Below are positions 1 to 12,914 of a DNA stretch of 64,000 bases, piece by piece. The notes under the pieces are model-generated. The model was not told where the DNA came from and did no database searches. It was given only the letters and a program-made list of their open reading frames with translations. Source of the stretch: Geosiphon pyriformis (lineage: Eukaryota > Glomeromycota > Glomeromycetes > Archaeosporales > Geosiphonaceae); contig JAAOMT010000570.1 of assembly GCA_016748015.1 (NCBI GenBank), positions 589,253-653,252 of the forward strand. The letters run 5' to 3'. Numbering within the stretch: the stretch's first letter is position 1; every line of letters begins with the position of its first letter. The position numbers were made by a program, and so were the translations under genes.

Positions 1-651
1 AACCAAAAGAAAAGATAAATCAGTTTTTATTTGGTCAGCCCAGTTCTTAAAAACAGATAATAATACAAAAGATGATTGTTTTACTTTTAAAGCCAGTAAT
101 AATCTGTCGGAAGACACCACATTTAACAACATAATTAGTGGTTGATTTTGGTTCATCTTAAATAATATGTTGAATAATATTATAGAGATCTCACCTAAGA
201 TCTTATTGAAAACTACAAAAAAGTTTAATATAACAATAACAAAGACAAGTAACTGCTCCCATTTTTCTGAACTTTTGGTTTTTTTGATCATTTTTTTTAA
301 AGAGGTGGTACTGACAGCACCAGATGTTGAAACTATAGAAGATAAGACCATCTTGTTTATTGATCTATTATTAAAAACTTTTGGGCTTTTAGTTGGAATG
401 GAGGCAACACTGAAATTAATCCAAGTGTGTCTTTTTGAGAAAATTTTAACTGGTGAAAAACCAGCCAAAAATGAGAAAATTGCTTTAGTAGCTACTAAAA
501 GCAGTTTTTTACAATTATTAAGTAAAAAAAAGACTTCTAAAATGTTCTGTTTGGTTGCTTTTACAACAAAAAGAGCTTTTCTGATTGAAATTTTATTAAA
601 TATCTTAGAAAAGATATTAGGTGCAGTTTTTTTACTCTTTGCTCTGGTCAT
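1..651 (-). pseudogene. Retroelement ORF1-like fragment, cut by the left edge
   Basis: Read on the minus strand, a frame opens with ATG at 651-649 (MTRAKSKKTAP). After one frameshift near 505-520 it stays open for about 167 codons to position 1. The product is basic and rich in Ser, Thr and Lys, with stretches such as FSKRHTWINFSVAS and KNWADQIKTDLS. The style matches the N-terminal half of retroelement-encoded proteins that I recall from Rhizophagus-type genomes, but I could not check this. Many Leu, Ile and Phe codons sit where Pro and Ser would fit, as C-to-T decay would produce. It may belong to a LINE family different from the copies to its right. The plus-strand open frame at 167-748 is its antisense shadow. 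Confidence 0.5.
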
Positions 652-1004
652 GATCATAAAATTAAAGAAACAAAGAGTTTTCCATATATATTATAATTTA
701 TTGTTTTATTATATTATAAATAAGTGTATTTTAATAAACTATATTTAAAGTATTTTAATTATTATATAATTTTTTTAGTAAAAATTATATATATATATAT
801 TTTATAAAATATTGGTTATTATATTAAACAAAAACTTTTTTATTTTTTAAAATAATTATAATTCTTATTTTTAATTAGTTTAATACTTAAAAAACTTTTT
901 TTAAAATAAAAACAACCAAGTAATATTTTTCTAAAATGCTTTTTTTAAGTAATATAAAGTTAAAATGTTATTTTTGAATTTTTATTATTATTATTAATGC
1001 AATT
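652..1004. other. AT-rich spacer
   Basis: Very AT-rich DNA with homopolymer runs and short AT dinucleotide tracts. No coding or structured signal is seen. Its right end, with ATT repeats at about 983-997, is probably the A-rich 3' tail of LINE copy A. Confidence 0.6.
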
Positions 1005-1119
1005 AATGAATGAAGTCCAACTGCTATCTAGTACATAAAGCCAAACTAAGAGGCTTAAACTAAATACAGTTCATGCACTTTCTACATGTAGTTAGCCATT
1101 TGGGCCAGACAAGGCAATA

Positions 1120-4100
1120 TTACACACCTAAAAAAACATGCGGACTACCATCCAAACCAGAGAAAAAGAGACAAGACCTATGATGACCAAAACTAACAGC
1201 AAAAGAGCTATTAACGCCAAGCATCCTCACCACCTTGCCAGACAACAAAAAGTTCATGCAATAAGACAAACCAGAAATCAATGTGTCATTACCAACCAAA
1301 CCTGCTGCTTCTATTTTCATCCTGTACGCAAACCTCACCAACCAGGCCTTTGAGTGATGCAACTCAACCAAATGCCCAACAAAACCAACTACAACACTAA
1401 CAGCCTTCTTTTTACTTTCGAAAACCTCCATAGTCTCTGCACACCAATCTCTTAGCACAAACCTCTTACACAGGACAGAATACAAGCCAATGTCCAAAAA
1501 ACACCAATCAAGAAACTGCAAAACAGCAAAAGATGACAAGCTACAAGATCTAACAAAGAACACCCAGTTAGCAGAAGCAACAGCCAAAATATTCCTCCAA
1601 ATCTCTGTGTCATGAGAACACGTAAAAACATGATCTGACAACTCCACCTCACAATACAGCAAACACAGCACACTAGGGTAACATTTATCATAAAGCTGTT
1701 TCCTCACCACCACAGGCATCTGATGGTGCACAGCCTTCATCAAATAGGTGTGAAGACAAACAGATCTCTGACTAGTAAAACCAGTAAGCATATGCAAATT
1801 AGGATGCCACACCCTAATGATAGCTTCCCAATTAACAGTTTCAGTCAACATGGCAGGAATCACGTCTCGACCAGGACCCACCTTTCACCGAGCACGACAA
1901 ATGGATCTAAACAAATCTTGAACAAAATGATGAGCATTGCCAAACATAGGTGTGTCCTCAGCAACCAAAAAATGCTCACTGACACCAACAGGTAAAGAAA
2001 ATCAAGAGAGAACAGTGTTTCCAGCAGCAGCATCCACTCTAACATTGCCATAAACCCCAGAATGTTCTTTAACCTTGACCCAATGAACAGAAAGATCCTT
2101 GTTATGAACCAAATTAAAAATCCAGTGCCTCTCCAACCAACACAAGGAGTGAAAATCAGGCACAGACAATGACATTTCAGAAATGCATGCATTAATGGCC
2201 ATCTGACTATCAGAATGCACTACAACAGAACAAGAAGAAGAAATGCACTCCAAAGCAAAAGCGATGGTCTGCAGTTTGGCCATAGTAGAAGACAACAGCC
2301 CAAGAACCCTAATGCCAACACTCAAATCAATTGCAGGAAAATAAGCAGCTGCTCCACTGGCTACATCAGCACGACCATAATTCCTAACAGAACCATCCGT
2401 AAAAATCTCAAAAGAACCAGACCAAATCTCATGCAACTCATTCTGAACAACAGAAAACTCCTTGGTATCCAAAACACTCAAACTAGAAGAATAAGCAGAT
2501 TTTACAGAAATGGCCATAGAAGCACCCCCACCACAAAGAAACTCAGACATTACCTTAAACCAATAAGGAGCAGGACCCCTTGGATCCAGCCTTTTCTAGC
2601 ACCAAAAAGTCTCCCAACTCATAACATGTCCTTTTTTGTCAAACAGTCTATTATCAGAAGCCACACCAAACCACTTCAACAAACAAACAGAATCGAAGAA
2701 TAGAGAACCCCCCAGAATAGAAAACACAGGAAAGTGACCAGAACTATGGAATGCATTGGGCAAATTATTGGCCAGAGACAGCTTATTATACAGAAAAATC
2801 TTAACCACACTAGCCAGAAAATTATTTACAGGACTAACACACAATTTAACAGAAAACTGTAAAGGGTTTAAAGGAAACCACCCCAGAACCTGCAAATCAA
2901 GAAACCTATGCTCAAACAAACGTTCAAGAACACCAAAAGAATTGAAAAATGAGATCAAGACAGCCAACTTCTCTTTGAACTGCACCTGCTCAAAAGATTT
3001 TTGGCTGTACAAAGAGGGATGACACAAAGCCTCAGTAGGAAAATCATGAGACAAACCAGCTTTGGACTTAAGACCCTTTCTCAACATCACATCCCATTTG
3101 CAGCATACAGATAATGAAACAAAGCTGAACTGAGTGCAATAGCTGACAATAGACTGCAAAATGGCTAACACCAAATATGAGAACTGCTTATCAGTAATAG
3201 CTTTTCTAAGAATCACATTAGTAAAAAAACGAACATCAGAATGTGTCTTGACCAGACTTGGCTTTAAAAGCCCATTAGTAGATAAAAAGATCCCCAGATA
3301 ACAATGAGTTTTACTCTTTTTAGTGATTAAGATGAGAAGACCACTATTACACAAAGAAACAACTCTAACACCCTGATTGATCAAAATGGCCACAGTCTTT
3401 TCATTGTTAATAGAAATGTCATTAAGAGCAAAAAACCCACTTGCAATGTCCAAAATATTCTGAGTAGCAGTTTGACAGTTTCCAATTCATATTGTATTAT
3501 CAACAAAAGCACTAGCTGCAAAATAAGAAAAGAACCCACTGCCACTTTCAATACAGTCTGACCTCGAAACAAATCTGGAATCCATCTGGTATCCAAAAAA
3601 CTGTTCATGCCTTTTAACCTTACACAGAAGTGGGTCATAAAAAATTCTCTACAAAAGAGGTGAGAAGACTTCACTCTAATCCAACCCATCACACACCACA
3701 TAACTATTTGAAAGCCCAAAGTCTGTCATTAACCTGTTAACTCTATTCTTATGAATGTTACCAAAAAATAACACAAATCTCTTACACATTTTGATACATC
3801 GCAAGCTTGTTCTCAAGTAGTGCCATCCAACTAAGTTGTATGCTTTGGATATATCTTGCAAGACCAACCAAACTTTTCTGTTCTTTTCAAGGGCATCCTT
3901 AATCACAGACCCAATTGCAAACACCAGAGATTGCATAGAAGTACCCTTAAGCACCAAAAAATTATTACCTTGAAAAACACCAAACTTGCTGTATGCCAAA
4001 GAAATACAATCTGACAAAATTTTGGAAAGAATCTTCCTGGCCATCTTGATGAGAGCAATGGATTGAGTGTTTGTAAGAATTCCATCCCAGTCATAAGGTT

Positions 4101-5810
4101 TAGGAATTATGGGAACCCAAGCTCTTTTCCACAAAACAGGCACATCTCCCACAGTCAAACATGAATTCAGCAAACCCAAAAGACACTTCAACACCATGTT
4201 ACTACTATGCTTCCACAACTCATTAGGAATATCAGACAGATCAGCAGCCTTGCCATTAGGTAAATTGTTAACCACCAAAAGCAACTCACTCATATTGATT
4301 GAGCACATCACACCTGAAAAAGCATTATCTCTTACATAATCTAATGGAGCATACTAATGAGCCCAGACATTAAGCACAACTGAAGACACCATTCTCTTCC
4401 TAGTCCAGTCTTCCATAATCTCATTAACACCAAGTTTCACCATACTCGGCTCCAACACCAATTTATCATTAACAACTAAATGATCAAAAACTATTTTGTG
4501 GAAAGGCCAATCCAACATACTTCTAATCATTGCACTCTTATCAGAACAAAATTTTTCCATGCGGCACTCAATGGCCTTCCAAACAGAAGCTTCTTCAGCC
4601 AACTTTGACTCGTACATCTTGGATTTCCTGTATTCCTTCCGAATAATGACAATTGCTTTAAGACATCTGAAGACTTGCCACCAACCTGGATCATATTAGC
4701 AATCATGGCAGCCTTACCACCATCCAGTTTGGCCCAGACATTGATAAGCTGATTGACTCTTTGCAAATTGCCCAGTCCCAGTCCTTTAACAACTTTAGCA
4801 ACTAACAGTTCTAACCTGAAAAACTTAGAAGAAAATTTGTTCTTGGAACACTGAAACTCACTGAACCAATGCCTCAAAAATATCTCATTTGCTGAATCCA
4901 CCAACACTTTTTCTAAAAGTACCCATATGCCATCCACATCAGCATGAGCCAAAGTGTCTGAAAACTCACCAGATACAGCCAAAAGCTTGGTAGAAGTGCA
5001 GTCCTTAAACTGAGACTATTTGGTCTCATCAGCAGCCTTAATGAGAAACTTCCAGCAATCCTTGTTAGTCTGCTTGCACAAGCTATTTAACCAGCTGTCC
5101 AAGAGGCCACCCAAACCAACAGAGACAGAAACCACACAATGATTAGTGTCAAAAAAGTCAGAAACAGAGCTGACCTCATGGCCAGTAATGACAGAAGCCA
5201 AATTTTCACTAACAAAAATGAAATCAATAGTCTTTTTGACCTCCCTAGAATTGGTCCATGTAGAATTACTGACCAAAAGGTGGCCAGCAAACAAATTGAC
5301 CAGACCCAACCCCAAACAGAATTTGAAACTCGCATTTCTTCCAGATTTATTTTCATTGAAATTTCCACCCAAAATAACAAAACAGCTAGAGTTAACAGCC
5401 TTAGCAATGACAAAGTTTACTTCAGAAGCCTGACCAAAACGAGTTCTAAAAGATGCACCTGTATACAAACCAACAACAGACACCAAAAGCTTATCCTTGA
5501 ATAAGAGATGCACCACCATGACATGACCAGGAACCTTCTCAATTTTAGTGACATGACAGACCAAGAAGTTGGCCATAATAATAGCCACCCCAGTACCAAG
5601 AAAACCCTTATCCAAACCCAAAGAGAAAATTCGCACACTGTCAAATTTATTCGCAATTCATGGCCTAGTTAAAGACCTTAACTTTGTCTCTGTAATGATC
5701 GAAATCAAATTTCCAGAATCAAAATACCAGTGCACAACATCCTTTTGTTTAGCAGAAATGTTGATGCCACAAATGTTACATGTAGCCATCTTCCAAACCA
5801 AGTTACTCAT
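1120..5810 (-). pseudogene. LINE ORF2 (endonuclease - reverse transcriptase - RNase H), copy A
   Basis: Start ATG at 5,810-5,808 overlaps the ORF1 stop. In order: an apurinic-type endonuclease at about 5,790-5,040 (ATCNI; LGGNFNEN, where the family has LGGDFNED; TIDFIFVS; DTNH); a reverse transcriptase at about 4,150-3,350 (IPKPYDW, LQDISKAYN); an RNase H at about 2,440-2,030 (FTDGS, HSDSQMA, and KEHSGVYGN followed by VDA); a zinc-finger-like CLLYCEVELSDHVFTC near 1,650; and a conserved tail ending at 1,120. Frame changes near 4,570 and 3,420 and several stops break it. The catalytic FVDD reads FVDN (near 3,505), followed by a stop at a Trp position, so it should be inactive. Confidence 0.9.
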
Positions 5811-7715
5811 TGGGATAAAAAGGCCAAATATGAACCTAAACCAGAACACAAGAGATCTAATCTCACTAGAATTGAACCAAACAAAGTCTCTAAAGCAGAC
5901 ATCTTTGATTCCAAACCACCCACCTTGGAGATAAAGACTTTTGAACCACTTGAACTGAGAACAGTAGCAGACTCACCACTACCTGAAAGGAGAGGATCAG
6001 CCAAAGCCAACACATCATTCAAAGCCATGTCTGAATCCACAGCTGGAGCCGAAGGCACAGAAACAGCCAAAGAAAGAGCACAAGGAAGAGCCACCAATGG
6101 CACCAGTTCAACAAAACTCAATTTTTTAAGAATAACAGAAACTTGATCTGAAAAAATCTCCAAAGAGTGCTTTAATACTGCCAAATGATCATTTAGACCA
6201 ACAACCTAATGACTAGAGGGGCCCACAACGGAAGGCATGCCACCAGAAAACAAACCAAAACTGGAAGGAGAGCTACCAGAAGAGAAGGCACTAGACACTA
6301 CTTAAGCCCAAAATTTGCCACTAAAGGCAGTAGAGCAAGAGATGGGAACGTCTTTTTTGGCATACAATCTTGCCAGCTGAAGATAATTCACACCAAGAGA
6401 AAGTTTTTTTAACAACTCGGAAGATATAAGAGGTAGAACATCAGAGGCATTGCACTCCAGAACCAAATAACCAAAATGCCCACACTTTCCACACTAAACC
6501 AAATCTAACCTAGCCCAAAAAAGACGAACGCCACTGAAAATAGACTCAGTAAGAAAAGCAGATTCCAACTCCTTATTGGATTCAAAACCAATCACAGCAC
6601 AACAAAACCTATTGCCGGTTTCCAATGAATGATTGATGATGCAAGTTTTACCTTCAGCCTTTTCCAAAAGGGTACCAAGATCATGTACAGTTGTTCCCAC
6701 TGACAAAGTAAACAACAGTGCCCTAAACCAATCTCTTGATGCCCAGACATCATGAACCTCCACAGCTTTGGCAACATGTACAGAATCTTTTCTGATCAGG
6801 AATGACCATTTTGATGCCAGCAGATTAGCTTGACTTGATTCGGCAAACTCTACCACAGTCTTTTGCCACATTCCAATCAATTGAATTCTGATTAACTTAA
6901 TTTCACTAAACTCAGTGACTGTGGTGATGATCATATCCTTCAGTGTGTCCATGGGAATCTCTTTGATTACCACAGCCCAATCTGAATGCACTCTCTGTTT
7001 TTTGAGATCAGTGTTTACAACAATCTTATTTTCTTTGGCCAATGACATGGCCATTTCTATGCTCTTTTTTAATGTAAACATTGATCTGATGATCTCTTCA
7101 AATTTTGAAGGGGTAGTGGCCTCCTCAAAACCATTGATTGTTGAGAAAATTTTTCTAATTAACCAAGTCTTAGCCATTGTCAATTCACCCTCTACAGCTA
7201 AGAGACTAATATCCAAAGCAAATGACTTTTTAACTGACACTTTTACAGGAGTCTTGATAATTTTAGGGTCAATCCATTTCTTCTCTAAAGAGATAGGTAA
7301 GCAAAGAGGGAGCACAACTTCATCATCATCCATATGAAAATTAGGAGAGCTAAGCAGAGAACCAAAACCAGCACCAGTATTGACTCATTTTGCCTTGGAT
7401 GTAGTAGCTGCTGAACCCAAAAGAAATCCACCATCTGTTCCAGACATGCTAACATCTTCATCTTCACCAGAAAGACTCTCCACATCAGAATACACACTGC
7501 CACTAGATCCAGCTTTGCTCAAGAATATATCCTTTTCATCACCAGAATGTTTCACATTACTAAGAACAACCTTTTTCTTCTAAAAAAAGGAGCCACCAGT
7601 AGGATCTTGAAAAGCACCCTTAGGAGCCTTCTTCTTAGGTGCAGTGCTACTAGCAGTAGCCTCTATATCCACAAAAAATGGGTTGCTATTAAGTAAAAAA
7701 ATATTGATATAGATT
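5807..7715 (-). pseudogene. LINE ORF1 (RNA-binding protein), copy A
   Basis: The frame runs from about 7,715 (NPFFVDIEATASS) to a TGA at 5,809-5,807, with stops near 7,380 and in the 6,185-6,493 stretch. The middle part at 7,333-6,494 has an RRM-like block: VVIKEIPMDT, then IQLIGMWQKTVVEF, then LASKWSFLIRKDSVHVAKA. A CCHC-type knuckle (CGKCGHFGYLVLEC) lies near 6,440-6,490. LINE ORF1 proteins of this kind bind their own RNA. This ORF1 is clearly distinct from the ORF1 of copies B, D and E (for example FEEATTPSKFEEIIRS against GGASASSKFGGIIWA). No start codon could be fixed, since no ATG precedes the conserved N-terminus in frame. Confidence 0.85.
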
Positions 7716-7790
7716 AAAAAAAATAAAAAACTTTTTTTTCCAGAAAATGCGCTTTTTGGGGATTTGTGGAGGTAAGAGAGAAAGAAGTTA

Positions 7791-8069
7791 ATTTTTTCTT
7801 TTTGAATTTAAGTAAAAGTTTTTTTTTATTCAAAATTTTTTTTAAGTAATTAATTAAAATTAGTTTTAATATATATTATTATTACAAAAAATTTAAAGAT
7901 TTTTAATAACAAACCAATAATGAAATTGTTTTTTTTATGTAATTTTTTATATATATATTTAAATAATTAAAAAAAGCAAAAAAGCAAATTTTTTTAGTGT
8001 TTTTTAAAATACTATTTTTACTTTAAAGTCTATTTTTTTTGTAAAAATATAACATTAACTTTATCTAAT
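7791..8069. repeat. AT-rich block, left half of the site split by copy B
   Basis: Non-coding and AT-rich. It aligns in order with 31,176-31,471: for example AGTAAAAGTTTTTTTT, a GATTTTTAATAACAAAC-like segment and TTTAAATAATTAAAAAAA occur in both with the same spacing. The right half of that sequence appears on the other side of copy B (14,886-15,020). Confidence 0.55.
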
Positions 8070-8247
8070 TTTTTTGGTATTTATATTAATTTTATTATAA
8101 TTTTATTTTATTTTATTTTTTTTATTAACATTTAATGAGTGAAGTCCAAACACTGCCTAGTGCAATACATCATACAAATGATCTAAACTAGGTGTGAATC
8201 ATGCATTATCTACATGTGACCAGCCACTCTGACCAATCAGGACAACA

Positions 8248-11200
8248 CTAAGCACCTATATAAACAAAAACCTCATCTCCTATGCCTGAAAAAAACAAAC
8301 AAGACTTACAGAATCCAAAACCAACACTAATTGCCTCAGCAACACCCAGCAGCCAAGTTACACCAGATGACAGCCCTAAAGAAAGCCCAGAAATTGAGAC
8401 AGGAACTGACCTATCACACGGAATAAGCCTATTTTTTTCCATAAAAGCATGGTGCTTGGCGCAAACCAACCAAATATCTTCTCAAAAAGCCAAGCTAAAC
8501 TCATGCACAAAGGCCACAATGTTCTGACCCGCTATCCTGGAATCCTTGAAGACAGAAACAGACTCACGAAACCAATCCTTGAAAACAAAACCTTTGCATA
8601 GAGCAGTACTAACTGAAATGTCAGATACACAAGTAAACATCAGCTGTGAGACACCTGAGGAAGAATGAGCCAAACTGGATGAGCGTCCAACAACTGAGCA
8701 TGACCATTGGCATCAAATGAACAAGAAAACACATGGTCTGAGACCTCGACATTACCGCAAAACAAACACATCACATTGGGGTATCACTTATCATAAAGCC
8801 GCTTACGTATGGCGACAAGGAGCCAATAGTGCAATGCCTTCATAAAGTAAGTCCAAAAACCAGCAGTCCACTTGCTAGTAAAGCCAGCAGCCATGTAAGA
8901 ATCTAGATGCCAAACCAGCGATGACCTAAACCAATCAATATCTGTACACAGACTATTCACCACCACCCCCATACCACAACTGATTTCCCAATGTGCATGA
9001 TGAACTGACTGAAAAATATCTCGAACAAAATGTCTAGAATTACCAGAAATGGCTGCTCTCCCACTTCTAAGATAGCGTTCATCGACAGAATGGGGCAGAT
9101 GCCAACCAGAGAAAGCTGCAGCTCTGGCCAACTTATTAGCTTGTTCATTGCCTAAAACCCCTAAGTGTCTTTTTACCTTACACCAATTAACTTTTAAATT
9201 CTTATGATGAATAACATTAACAATATGGTGGTGTTCAATCCAACACTGATTCCTAAAATCTGGGCAAACCAATTCCATTTGCAACCTGCAAGCATTCAAA
9301 GCAGCCTGACTGTCCAAGAACAAGTCGACTGAGCAAAAAGAAGGGACGCACTCAAGCGCCAGAGCAATAGCCTGCAGTTCCGTTAAGGTAGAAGACATCA
9401 AACTAGATACCCCTACACCCAAACCCATACTAATGTCCTCAAAGAAAACAGCAGCCCCAGCTTTTATATTAACAGTCCCTAAATCACTTAGAGATCCATC
9501 TGTGTAAACGGAAAAACAACCAACATTAGAATTGAATAAATTGGTGCCAATGACACCAAACTCATGAGACTGAAGAACATCTGAAGAGCCGCGATCAGCC
9601 AAAAGCGTGGAGCAGACAGGAAAAGAAGACATGCTACCAAGAAAACGAACTGACAGCTCAAACCAGACAGGAACTGGACCACGTGGGTCTAACCGCTTCC
9701 ACCGTTTGAAGGTTTTCTACTCAAAAACAGTCCCATTTCGGTCTCATAGCTGGTCTACAAAAGCAATCCCATAACGCTGAAGTGAAGAGACACTCTTAAC
9801 ATAATTTGATTCACCAAGAACAAGAAACATAGGGGTTCCACTCCGATAACAAAAAGCGCTAGTCAGAGAGCCACCCAATAACAAATCACATCCAGAGAAA
9901 ATATGCACCACACCTGCCAGAAAATTGTTTAGAGGATTGACTTTGACACGAACTGGACACTACAACAGATGTAGTGGACACCAGCAGAGGACCTACAGAT
10001 CATGTGACTGGTGAGAAAATAGACACCCCAAAATCCCAACAGAGTTCGTGAAAGAAACGACCGAAGCCAACTTGCTCTCAGCTTGAACTTGCTCAAAAGT
10101 CTTCAAACCATACAGAGAGGAATGATAAATCACATCATTGGAGAAATTACGTGGCAAACCAGACTTAGATCTCAAGCCCTTATGAATCAAAGTGTCCCAC
10201 TTTCTACAAGAACTAATAGGAATGTAACTGAACTGTGTTCTATATCCAATGATAGGAAAGAGGACCACCAAAACCAAATATGAGAGTTGCTTATCAGATA
10301 CTGCCTTTTTTAGGACTAAATTAGAAAAAAACTGGACATTAGAATGTGCCTTAGCCAAACTAGGCTTCGAAAGACCCTCAGTTGACAAATAGATTCCCAA
10401 ATAGTGATGTGATTCCCCCTTCTTGGTGATAGAAATAGATGACCCGCTGATCAGCAAAGAGGAAGCTGTACCATCACAATTAATGAGAATGGCAACAGTC
10501 TTATCATTATTAATCGAGATGTCATTAATATTAAAAAATTTACTAACAACGTTGAAAATGTGTTGTGTGGCACTTTGACTGCTGCCAATTCATATAGTAT
10601 CATCAACAAAGACACCCGCTGCAAAAAATAAAGATACACCAGCCCAAGACTCAGCATGACCACATCCAGAAATAAAATGAGAATTCAATCTATAGCCATA
10701 CCCATCCGCCTGTCTCTTAACTTCATACAAAAAGGGATTATAAAATATGTGCCAGAGAAGTGGTGAGAACACCTCCCCCTGGTCCAAGCTATCATGCACC
10801 ATGTACCTGTCCGTCAAACCAAAATTTGTTATAACTCTGTTAACGCGACTACTGTGGATGCTGCCAAAGAACCTAATGAACCTACTACACATCTTTATCC
10901 TAACTAAACTGTCCTGAAGGTGTTCCCACCCAACAGAATCATAAGCCTTCCGCATGTCTTGCAAAACCAACCAGAGCTCATGATTCTTCTCCAAAGCATC
11001 CTCAATAACTGAATCAATGGCAAAAATAGGAGACTGTGTTGTCATACCCTTTAAAACCAAAAAATTGTCCTCATGCAGAACATCAAAAGTATTACAAGCC
11101 AACAAGATCCTATCTAAAAGAATCTTGGAAAGAATTTTGTGGGCAGTTTCAATCAAGGCAATAGGTTGAGTGTTCATAAGAACCCTTTCCCACTCATATG

Positions 11201-12914
11201 GCTTAGGGATCATTGAGACCCAGGCTTTCTTCCAAGCACTAGGTATTGACTCACAAATCAAACAAGAATTTAAAAGCACCAAAAGCATATTCAAAATTGA
11301 TCTGTTATAGTGTTTCCAGAGCTCATTCGAAATCCCAGAAAGACCAGCAGCCTTGCTCTCAGGCAGACCAGAAACCACACTGAACAACTCATTGAAACCA
11401 ACAAGACACATTATACCAGAAAATGCACCATTGAAAACATACTCCAAAGGCTTGTACTGGTGAGACCAAATATTGGAGATATCTGGCATTACCTTGCACT
11501 TCCTGGTCCAGCCTTCCATGATCTCATCCACCCTAACCTTGACTGAGCTGGGCTCCAAAATCAACTTGTCACCCACAACCAGATAATCCAGTACCACTTT
11601 GCGAAAGGGATGCTCCAAAACACTCCTGATAGTGTGATCCTTGTCTGATTCGAAACTTTCTATTCTTCTATTAATAGCCGCCCTGATATGGGATTCCTCA
11701 GCATGTTTGAATTTCAGCAACTTAGCAGAGTGGTAAGACTTCCTTGCCTTAGCCAGAGCCGAGCAAATCCTGTCAAAACTGGAGCTTGAAAGAAATAAAG
11801 ACTTTACCACCGAAGCACCATTAACATTAAGCTTCTCCCATGTATTCAACAACAACACAAATTCCACACTAGACAACAAACGAGACGCCTTAACCAGCTT
11901 GAATACCAGCAACTCAAGCTTGTGAAACCTAGAAGAACTCTTGGTAAAAACCTCATCATAACCCTTAAACCATTTCTTTTTGAATGTTCCAACTGCTGAA
12001 AGAACCATTACTTTGCATACAATGTCCCATATAGCATCCAAATCTGAAGATTTTGCAGAAGCAGCGAAATTACTCGAGAACATTAGGCCATTGGCCAATG
12101 TAGCATTCTTAAAATTGTTCTACCCTTTCTTGCCAGCATTCCCGAAATCAAACTTCCAACAATTTTTATTAGCCTGCTTACATATCAAATTCAGCTAAGA
12201 GTCAAGCAAGCCACCCAAACCCACAGAAACAGAAACAGCCTTATGATCAGTATTAAAAAAGTCCTCAACCCCAGTCACACCACAATCCACCACAGCATTG
12301 ACCAAGCTCGAAGAGATGAACATATAGTCAATGGTCTTGACAACACTATGAGAGTTACCCCATGTCAGCGTCTTTGCAAGCACACTTCCACCCAAGACAT
12401 TAACCAGACCCAGATCAAAGCACTTTTTGAAACTGGCACTCTTATGAACGTCATCCTCATTGAAGTCGCCACCCAAGACCACAAAAAAAGATTCATTTAC
12501 TGCCTTAGCAATCAAAGAATTGATGTCACCAGCCTGTGAGAATCGGACACTTGAAGAGGCACCAGCATAGAGACCCAAAACAAAAACCGAAAGTTTATTT
12601 TTAAAGAGAAGTTTGATGGAGAGGAGCTGGCCGGGCACCTCAGAAACCTTGAAAATATGCCTTGCCAAAGAAGAATTCATGATGATTAACACCCCAGCAT
12701 CCAAAGAACCAGAATCCAGACCAGAAGTAAAAACCCGAACACCATCAAATTTGTTGGCCAACCACGGACAAACTTTCTCTTTAAGCTTTGACTCAGTGAA
12801 AATAGAAACTAAATTGCCCATATTTCTATGCCAACAAATAACATCATCTTGCTTCACAGGATTGTTCAACCCACGAACATTACATGTAGCAATTTTCTAC
12901 ACCAGACCACTCAT
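8248..12914 (-). pseudogene. LINE ORF2 (endonuclease - reverse transcriptase - RNase H), copy B
   Basis: Start ATG at 12,914-12,912. Endonuclease at about 12,890-12,200 shows ATCNVRGLN, LGGDFNED, TIDYMFIS and NTDHKAVSVSV, so its catalytic residues look intact. Reverse transcriptase at about 11,230-10,580: IPKPYEW, QPIALI, LQDMRKAYDSVGW, QGEVFSPLLW and an intact FVDDT at 10,610-10,596. RNase H at about 9,510-9,100: YTDGS, TELQAI, FLDSQAAL, and NEQANKLA, where the usual last Asp reads Asn. A CX2CX7HX3C finger (CLFCGNVEVSDHVFSC) is near 8,720-8,765. In-frame stops replace Trp (near 12,898, 12,190, 12,135, 10,591, 9,719) and Gln (near 10,000, 9,960). One TGA near 8,780 replaces a Cys/Tyr position. 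Not translatable as one protein. Confidence 0.92.

Larger units (their letters stand above)
1005..7790 (-). mobile_element. LINE-type retrotransposon, copy A (near full length, decayed)
   Basis: A minus-strand non-LTR element. The 3' untranslated end is at 1,013-1,119 and starts with the family mark GAAGTCCAACTGCTATC on the plus strand. ORF2 follows at 1,120-5,810 and ORF1 at 5,807 to about 7,715. The leader near 7,730-7,790 resembles that of the other copies (a run of A and T, then GAGAGAAAGAAG). The 3' end matches the fragment at 31,631 and copy D, while copies B and E share another version. The 3' tail is A/T-rich with TAA repeats. Exact ends are uncertain because the flanks are AT-rich. 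Confidence 0.92.

Noticed and set aside
167-748. 193-residue plus-strand open frame
   Set aside because: It is antisense to a longer, more protein-like minus-strand frame (1-503) of retroelement type. Its hydrophobic composition follows from the AT-rich complement.
1138-1353. Plus-strand frames inside the LINE copies (for example 1,138-1,353, 2,215-2,703, 5,730-6,146, 12,613-12,984)
   Set aside because: Shadows of the conserved minus-strand ORFs; no homology or start context of their own.
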